Under the pieces are notes generated by a model. It saw only the letters and a list, made by a program, of their open reading frames with translations. It ran no database searches and was not told the DNA's origin. DNA of 64,000 nucleotides, taken from positions 310,001 to 374,000 of the forward strand of contig JBDKSW010000004.1 of NCBI GenBank assembly GCA_039698035.1, given 5' to 3'. Origin of the DNA: JAJFUI01 sp039698035 (GTDB lineage: Bacteria > Planctomycetota > Planctomycetia > Pirellulales > Thermoguttaceae). Positions 57,040-64,000 of the stretch are shown piece by piece. Each line of letters starts with the position of its first letter. Within the stretch, counting starts at the first letter, position 1. A program made the position numbers and the translations under genes.

Positions 57040-57855
57040 ATGGCCCAAGAACGATCGAAAACTCGTCGCGCGGTGATTCAGCGACTCGAGAGCCTGCAAC
57101 GGTCCGGAGTCGCGAGCGTGCCAAAAATGCGGAAAACCACAGAGCCACCAACAGGGGGTGGTCTCGGCTCGCCCTGTTCGGAAGGCGGCTCCCGTCGGTT
57201 TTCGATGGATTCGCCATCGAGCGAGGCTGCCGCAGCGCACGCCGTCTTGCCGTGTTCCGCCCAGACGCCGACGGCTGGCACAACCGATGCCCGTCAAGCG
57301 GCGCTCCTGAGGGTCGCCGCCGAGGTCGCCGTTTGCCGTCGCTGTCCCGAGCTGGCCCGGACGCGAACTCAGACGGTGTTCGGAGTTGGCAACCCGTGCT
57401 CGCGATTGGTGTTCTGCGGCGAGGCCCCGGGCGCCGACGAGGACCGTCTCGGCGAGCCCTTTGTTGGTCGGGCCGGCCAACTGCTGACCGACATCATTGT
57501 CAAGGGAATGAAGATTCGACGCGAGGACGTTTATATTCTGAACGTCCTTCGATGTCGGCCGCCAGGGAACCGCACGCCGGCGCCAGCCGAGGCCGCCAAT
57601 TGCCGCGAGTATCTCGACCGACAACTGGCCATTATCCAGCCCCAATTCATTTGTTGCTTGGGCGCCGTGGCCGCGCAGAACTTACTCGCCACCGAGGAGA
57701 CGATCGGTCGCCTTCGCGGCCGCGTGCATGCGTATCAGGGCATCAAGGTGGTCTGCACCTATCACCCGGCCTACCTCTTGCGCAATCCGGACGCCAAGCG
57801 TCATGTCTGGGACGACATTCAGATGCTGATGGCCGAAATGAAGAAAGCCGACTGA
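57040..57855 (+). CDS. Family 4 uracil-DNA glycosylase (iron-sulfur type)
   Basis: A 271-residue base-excision repair enzyme. After a variable N-terminus (residues 1-85) comes CRRCPELARTRTQTVFGVGN, with the first cluster cysteines. The catalytic and uracil-pocket motif GEAPGADEDRLGEPFVGRAG follows, then NVLRCRPPGNRTPAPAEAANC with the other two Cys, and the leucine-loop CTYHPAYLLRNP with catalytic His. This set is typical of UDGa (family 4), which removes uracil from DNA using a 4Fe-4S structural cluster. The ATG at 57040 is chosen because of the N-terminal helix AVIQRLESLQRSGVASVPK; upstream codons overlap the der promoter region. Confidence 0.88.
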   Translation: MAQERSKTRRAVIQRLESLQRSGVASVPKMRKTTEPPTGGGLGSPCSEGGSRRFSMDSPSSEAAAAHAVLPCSAQTPTAGTTDARQAALLRVAAEVAVCRRCPELARTRTQTVFGVGNPCSRLVFCGEAPGADEDRLGEPFVGRAGQLLTDIIVKGMKIRREDVYILNVLRCRPPGNRTPAPAEAANCREYLDRQLAIIQPQFICCLGAVAAQNLLATEETIGRLRGRVHAYQGIKVVCTYHPAYLLRNPDAKRHVWDDIQMLMAEMKKAD

Positions 57856-57896
57856 AACGACGAGCGTTGACTGAATTGCGAGCGGCGCTAGCCTGG

Positions 57897-58499
57897 CTAG
57901 TGCATCATTACCATCTGAATCAGTTCGGCCAAGCAGTTCGCGCCGAGCTTTTTCATGAGGCGCGATCGACGGTCCTCGATGGTTCGGATGCTGAGGCCAA
58001 GATCGATGGCGATCTCTTTGTTCATCTTGCCGTCGAGGACCATGTTCAGGACCGACCGCTCGGCGGCCGTCAGCTTCTCGAGCCGCTCTTCGATGCACTG
58101 GCGACGGGCGCGACGGCGACGCGCCTGGGCATCCAGCTCGATTGCCTTGCGAATGCTGTCCCAAAGCTGATGCTCTCGGACGGGCTTTTCCAAGAAGTTC
58201 ACCGCGCCGAGTTGCATGGCCTCGACGGCCATCGGGATGTTGGCGCGGCCTGCGACGAAGATGACCGGCAACGCCACCTTGTCTCGAACCAGCTTGCGGT
58301 GCAGTTCGAGCCCATTCATGCCGGGCATGGCCGCCTCGAGAACGAGACAGCCGGGGCGGCTGTTGTGGTAGGCCGCCAGGAAGTCTGTTGCCGAGCAGTA
58401 GGACTCGACGCGGGGAAAAACGGCCCGGACCGTATCGGCGGTGGTTCGCAGCGTCGTCGGGTCGTTATCCACAAGGAAGACAGTCGATTCGTCGTTCAC
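57897..58499 (-). CDS. FixJ/NarL-family response regulator with Glu at the phosphoacceptor position
   Basis: A 200-residue regulator with a receiver domain (1-120) and a LuxR-type helix-turn-helix (about 138-197: LTAAERSVLNMVLDGKMNKE, LSIRTIEDRRSRLMKKLGA). It aligns throughout with FixJ (MAVEAMQLGAVNFLEKP). The phosphoacceptor Asp is E55 (CLVLEAAMPGMNG), the acidic pocket is D11-N12-D13 and the switch Thr is A83, although K105 is kept. Asp-to-Glu changes often mimic the phosphorylated state, so the protein may be constitutively active and independent of a kinase; none is encoded nearby. It converges on the glycosylase gene. Confidence 0.85.
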   Translation of the reverse strand: MNDESTVFLVDNDPTTLRTTADTVRAVFPRVESYCSATDFLAAYHNSRPGCLVLEAAMPGMNGLELHRKLVRDKVALPVIFVAGRANIPMAVEAMQLGAVNFLEKPVREHQLWDSIRKAIELDAQARRRRARRQCIEERLEKLTAAERSVLNMVLDGKMNKEIAIDLGLSIRTIEDRRSRLMKKLGANCLAELIQMVMMH

Positions 58500-58752
58500 G
58501 AGATACCCGCCGTGGGAGTGGGGTTATTCCACCTTGACTGAGCGAGGTTTTGGCCATTGCTGCCGTTTGGCAAGGCCGCAAAGGCGGTGCTTTCGCTTCC
58601 ACCGTGGATAACCACACAATCGCCGGTTTTATTGCACCCCCGAAGGATCAGTTCGCTTTTTGCGTGGCAACGGGTCTTCGCCGCGCTGTGGTAGGATTGC
58701 TAGTAACGGCAGCCAAGCCGCTGCGCACGCCTTTCGGCAAGGAACCCTTTCG

Positions 58753-59727
58753 ATGATGACAATACGGCGCATTCTCGTGACCGGCGGGGCCGGCTTTCTG
58801 GGCTCGCACCTGTGCGAACGGCTGCTGGAGCGGGGCCACGATGTCATCTGCCTCGACAACTTCTTTACCAGCCAGAAGTCCAACGTGGTCCACATGCTGG
58901 ACCGGCCCAACTTTGAACTGATCCGCCACGACGTGACCTTGCCCATCTGGCTCGAGGTCGATGAGGTGTACAACCTGGCGTGTCCCGCCGCTCCGGGCCA
59001 CTATCAGTACAACCCGATCAAGACCATGAAGACTTCGGTGATGGGCGCGATCAATATCCTCGGCATGGCCAAGCGCTGCCGCGCCAAGGTGCTTCAAGCC
59101 TCGACCAGCGAGGTTTACGGCGACCCGGAAGTCCATCCGCAGCCCGAGTCGTACCGAGGCGTTGTCAACCCGATTGGCCCGCGCGCGTGCTACGACGAGG
59201 GCAAGCGGGCGACCGAGACGCTGTTCATGGACTACCACCGCCAAAACCGAGTGAACGTCCGCGTTGTGCGGATCTTCAACACCTATGGCCCGCGGATGCA
59301 TCCCTATGACGGCCGCGTTGTCTCCAACTTCATCCGTCAGGCGTTGGCCGGAGAGGACATCACCATTTTCGGCAACGGTTCGCAAACCCGCTCGTTCTGC
59401 TACCGCGACGACCTCATCGAGGGCATGATGCGGATGATGGACGGGCCGGACGATTTCATTGGCCCCGTGAACCTCGGCAATCCCGAGGAGTTTACCATTT
59501 TGGAATTGGCCAACCTCATCATCGAGCTGACCGGATCGCGTTCAAAGCTGGTTCACCAGGCGTTGCCTGTCGACGATCCAACGCAACGCCGGCCCGACAT
59601 CGGCCTGGCCAAGCAGCGCCTCGATTGGCAGCCCACCGTGCCGTTGCGCGAAGGGCTGCTCAAGACCATCGAGTGGTTCCGCTCGATCGATATGAATCAC
59701 TACCGCCCGCCAACACCGAACTACTGA
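58753..59727 (+). CDS. UDP-glucuronate decarboxylase (UXS), NAD-dependent SDR
   Basis: A 324-residue extended short-chain dehydrogenase. Features: RILVTGGAGFLGSHLCERLL (NAD-binding), YNLACPAAPGHYQYNPIKTM (a UXS hallmark), QASTSEVYGDPEVHPQPESY (catalytic Ser/Thr), the YxxxK motif in GPRACYDEGKRATETLF, and VVRIFNTYGPRMHPYDGRVV. These segments are diagnostic of UXS, which makes UDP-xylose from UDP-glucuronate, a precursor of surface glycans. ATG at 58753 or 58756. It fits with the WecA- and GT2-type genes elsewhere in the window. fumC follows 14 bp downstream. Confidence 0.93.
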   Translation: MMTIRRILVTGGAGFLGSHLCERLLERGHDVICLDNFFTSQKSNVVHMLDRPNFELIRHDVTLPIWLEVDEVYNLACPAAPGHYQYNPIKTMKTSVMGAINILGMAKRCRAKVLQASTSEVYGDPEVHPQPESYRGVVNPIGPRACYDEGKRATETLFMDYHRQNRVNVRVVRIFNTYGPRMHPYDGRVVSNFIRQALAGEDITIFGNGSQTRSFCYRDDLIEGMMRMMDGPDDFIGPVNLGNPEEFTILELANLIIELTGSRSKLVHQALPVDDPTQRRPDIGLAKQRLDWQPTVPLREGLLKTIEWFRSIDMNHYRPPTPNY

Positions 59728-59741
59728 ATGCACTTCCTTCC

Positions 59742-61171
<1,430 letters not shown>

Positions 61172-61175
<4 letters not shown>

Positions 61176-62821
61176 CGCTCTTTCGTCTTCGCCGGATGGG
61201 CCTTGAACCATTGCCGAAACTCGGCGGCGGAAAGTCCCGGCAGCCTGGCCCCCTCGCGGTCCGATCTCGCCGCTTCAAGGTACTCGCGCAGGGCGCCCAC
61301 GAGGGGCTCTTGTGGTTGCCCCGCATCATGCGATTCACCTTGCGACTCGCCGCGACGCCCCATTTTTGAAGCCGCCTGTTCCATCGCCTCCAAAGCGACC
61401 ATGGCTTTCTCGATGCAGACCGGCTCGAAACAGTAGCCGCTACGGAGCGATCGCCACATCGTCGCCAACTGCCATGGCTGGCAGCCCGTTTCGGCCAGGT
61501 CGATCATCGCGGCCAGGCGGGGCGCCGTCTCCTTTGGACAACGGTAGTGGCTGAGTACCGACCACGCCTGGGGATGCCCATCGATGGTCATGTCGTTGAG
61601 GACGCAATCGACAAAGGGCGTCCCGGGCGTCAAGCCAATGACCTGTTTCGCCAGCCATCGAAGCCGCTCGTCGTCATTGTGATAGAGCGAGACGACCCAC
61701 GGTTTCACTCGCTTCGAGTCGATCTTGGCAAGAATCGATGAATCCAGTGCTCCGGCGTATGTATGCAGCATCGCGCCACGGTCATACGAGTGGTAACGAA
61801 GAATGAAATCCGTGGTCAGTATTTCCGCGCCGCCGGCATAGTCATAATGAAAATAGCTCCATTCCGTGGGCGCATCGTGTGGGTAATGCAAGTGGACATG
61901 GAGTTTGGCTTTTGCGACAGTGGCAAGGTAGTTTTCGACTCGCTGCTTCTCGACACCCGCTCGGGCAAGCGTTTTGCGAACCCAGCGTTCCCCGGCTGCA
62001 TCGAGTTCTGGCACACGCGAACTGGCCACTGCCGTCATTGCGTCACGCCAAAGCTGCTTTCGCTCCCAGTGACCCGAGTCGTCCGCGAGCCAGTCAATCG
62101 CCAGCGCCGCACGTATTGCCTCGACATCCGCGGCCGCCAGCTTCTTTTGCAGTTCGGCAAGCGACTTGTTGTATGCGTCGGATGGTTTGCCGGTTTCTTC
62201 ATCTCGCTGAGGATCAGGCCATGACTTTGCGCTCTCTCGAATTTCCGCGGCAAGGCGAACTCCCTGCGCGTACGTCCGCGGCTCTTCTCGCTGCAAATCG
62301 GCGAGATAGGTGTCACGGAAGGCTACCGCCCTGGCAACCCGTGACTCGATCATGGATGTTTCGCTAAGCTCCAAGACGCTGCCACCCCATTCCAGCGCAA
62401 CCTCGCCATCCACAGGATCGTATGGCAAGATGAAAAGCTTCTGTTCACCGAGAGTAAAGGCGTAGAACCAATCCTCGTCGCACGAATTGTGGATAGGTCC
62501 ACTGCCGATGCGAAGGAGCGATCCCGAGTACCGGCCCTTCACGATCCGGTCGATTCGCACCGTGGCAATGGTTGGCGGCGTACGATGCGACTCGCCGCCG
62601 CCGTCGAACGGGGCGCGGTACTTGGCCGCGTTTGCTATCTTGCCCGCCTCGACCTTCTCGATCGTGCCGATGAGAATCAGCGGGCTGTTGCCCACTTGCC
62701 AATCGGGTCCGCGGTAACCGCCCAGGCACCCCCAAGCTGGTGACGCCATCCATGCCAGCCCAAACCAGACCGCAGAAAAGACGGTCACACGCAATGTCTT
62801 CGGAGGCCATCGGTATTGCAC
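61172..62821 (-). CDS. Secreted protein of unknown function with helical repeats
   Basis: A 549-residue exported protein. A signal peptide (LRVTVFSAVWFGLAWMASPAWG) is followed by a Cys. An N-terminal beta domain (about 40-150: LILIGTIEKVEAGKIANAAK, VRIDRIVKGRYSG) resembles tissue-inhibitor/NTR-like or CARDB-type small domains, but I cannot name it. The remainder is helical with Trp/Arg/Leu-rich repeats (LRWLAKQVIGLTPGTPFVDC; DMTIDGHPQAWSVLSHYRCP) that may be degenerate HEAT-like units. A Gly/Glu/Ser/Gln insertion (GRRGESQGESHDAGQPQE) lies near the end. It overlaps the fumC stop tail-to-tail (CTAA). No enzymatic motif. Confidence 0.65.
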
Positions 62822-62912
62822 AGGAAACTCCTTGACGATTGGTCGCTATCGGCAGGACGGGAACATGGGGCCACATCCGTTTCTCAGCCAGGTCGCCGAG
62901 AGTTTGGTAGCT

Positions 62913-64000
62913 CTAATCGAGCCACTCCTTGGCCTTCAGCCGCTGGGGGGTGTACTGCTCGGTGACGTAGCTGATGTCCTTGCTGATGAGCGCTTCGACT
63001 TCCAGCTTGAAACCGTTGTCCAACAGTCGCTTGATTTCCTTCTGCCACTGCGGCTTGTGGGCGAACCAGGGGTAGTTGGCGATCTGCTTGGCCCGCTTGC
63101 GGTCGGTGTCGTTGAGCAAGATCTTGACGCTGTCCGACAGTTTGCATTCCTCGAAATCCTTTGAGCGAAGGCCCAGGAACTTTGCGTCGGGAATGGCCAT
63201 GCGTTGCGACTCGTAGGCCAAATTGATCGACCCTTGCTTGATGACGCTGTAGATGTAGTATCCCCACGGGTCGTTATCGAGCAGGCAGTAGATCGGGAGC
63301 TTCAGTTCGCCGTGCATTCGGTGCAAGAGCCGACGAACGCCGCGAGGCGGCTGACCGCCGCCATGCGTCAGGATGCACTTGTGCTTGCGCCAGAACTTGT
63401 CTTCGTTAAATCGTTGCCAAACCGTGTCTTTTTCGACATGGAGGATGAACTTGGCGTCGCACCGCTTGAACTGGATGACCTCCGGCTCGACGATCGAGGG
63501 GATGCCGTAGCCGCCGGAGCCCATCCGCGAGCAATCGATCTCGTCGCCGCGGTCGATCAGCACGAGGTCGCCGACCATGTCCCCTTTTTTCTGGGCGTAG
63601 AGATGCAACTCCTCGCGGAGGCTGTTGAGGAGAACCTCGCAGTCCTCGATCACCGGGTCGCACTCGCCCTGCTCGGCGAACGTCTCTTCCTTGGTGCCTT
63701 CGATCGTGTGCTTCAGCAGGTAGAAGAGACCACGGATGCTGGTGGTTTTGCCCTGCTCGATCAGTTGCGTGGCGCCGCTGGCCACGAGCATCGTCTGCAT
63801 GTAGCTTTTGGCCTGCGACAGGTTGAACAGATGGCGGCGGTTGGTCGCCTTACCCATCTCGATAAAGCGACGGGACTTGTTGTACTTCACATTCGACAGC
63901 GAACGGGTCGGCACGTCGACGAACGGGTCGCGTTTGCGCCCGGCCATCTCGACCACGCCATCGGCCAGCTCGGCCAGGCGTTTCATCGTCTTCGCGTCAC
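62913..64000 (-). CDS. top6A: DNA topoisomerase VI subunit A (Spo11/Top6A family), 5' end possibly beyond the window
   Basis: At least 357 residues from the ATG ending at 63986; the frame stays open to the edge, so the start may lie outside. The catalytic tyrosine is in TSIRGLFYLLKH (Y89 from that ATG). The Toprim domain shows FILHVEKDTVWQRF (E185) and YCLLDNDPWGYYIYSVIKQG (D237, D239); CILTHGGGQPPRGVRRLLHR and SINLAYESQRMAIPDAKFLG match archaeal Top6A closely. Top6A with Top6B makes and reseals double-strand breaks (type IIB). Most bacteria use only gyrase and Topo IV, so this gene in a planctomycete-like genome is notable. top6B is expected just beyond the right edge. Confidence 0.87.
   Translation of the reverse strand, partial: DAKTMKRLAELADGVVEMAGRKRDPFVDVPTRSLSNVKYNKSRRFIEMGKATNRRHLFNLSQAKSYMQTMLVASGATQLIEQGKTTSIRGLFYLLKHTIEGTKEETFAEQGECDPVIEDCEVLLNSLREELHLYAQKKGDMVGDLVLIDRGDEIDCSRMGSGGYGIPSIVEPEVIQFKRCDAKFILHVEKDTVWQRFNEDKFWRKHKCILTHGGGQPPRGVRRLLHRMHGELKLPIYCLLDNDPWGYYIYSVIKQGSINLAYESQRMAIPDAKFLGLRSKDFEECKLSDSVKILLNDTDRKRAKQIANYPWFAHKPQWQKEIKRLLDNGFKLEVEALISKDISYVTEQYTPQRLKAKEWLD

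Noticed and set aside
58465..58473. Perfect DnaA box TTATCCACA, with a one-mismatch inverted copy at 58603-58611
   Set aside because: The first lies in the conserved VDND codons of the FixJ-like gene, and only two sites exist 130 bp apart. This is not enough for an origin.

Overview
The window looks like a chromosomal segment of a high-GC planctomycete, most plausibly of the Pirellulales group. Supporting signs are an exosortase with PEP-CTERM targets, several small secreted or lipoprotein families typical of planctomycetes, an LptD-like outer-membrane assembly protein, stand-alone Hsp70 paralogues and a dnaA-dnaN-dciA-gyrB replication block. No rRNA, tRNA, insertion sequence, prophage or CRISPR array was recognised. 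The taxonomic placement is inference.

Layout. (1) 1-12.5 kb is a cell-surface and exopolysaccharide island. An exosortase, a Wzz/BY-kinase fusion and a TPR protein read leftwards. Divergent from them are a small sigma-70-like factor and two PEP-CTERM proteins. Next come a Wza-like export lipoprotein and two low-complexity lipoproteins. (2) 12.5-20 kb holds an internally duplicated ABC-2 permease, a 1,077-residue LptD-like protein, a diacylglycerol/undecaprenol kinase and a ketol-acid reductoisomerase homologue that lacks catalytic residues. (3) 20-28 kb is the replication and transcription core: a group-1-type sigma factor, dnaA, dnaN, a DciA/DUF721 protein and gyrB. (4) 28-35.4 kb holds a fused M16 peptidase, a flavoprotein, L33, recJ and an S41 protease. 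(5) 35.4-42.5 kb is mostly a leftward group, dxr-rseP-rlmN-SpoU methylase, with tandem small membrane paralogues and larC. (6) 42.5-52.5 kb is rightward: a pseudo-receiver protein with a KaiA/RsbU-type C-terminal domain, a MazG-like hydrolase, a DUF11 repeat protein, a WecA-type transferase, a GT2 glycosyltransferase and two Hsp70 paralogues. (7) 52.5-64 kb holds mtnA, purE, ald and der (leftward), a family-4 uracil-DNA glycosylase, a FixJ-like regulator with Glu at the phosphoacceptor site, UDP-glucuronate decarboxylase, fumC, a secreted unknown and, at the right edge, a topoisomerase VI A subunit.

How the parts fit. The left island probably makes and exports a polysaccharide (BY-kinase length control, Wza pore) and sorts PEP-CTERM proteins to the surface. 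WecA, GT2 and UXS on the right could supply lipid-linked sugars and UDP-xylose. The strongest leads for new biology are the KaiA/RsbU-like protein (42.5 kb), the catalytically altered reductoisomerase (18.8 kb), the bacterial topoisomerase VI subunit (63 kb), the D-to-E response regulator (58 kb), an RseP with four PDZ-like segments (38 kb) and matching in-frame heptapeptide insertions in fumC and rseP.
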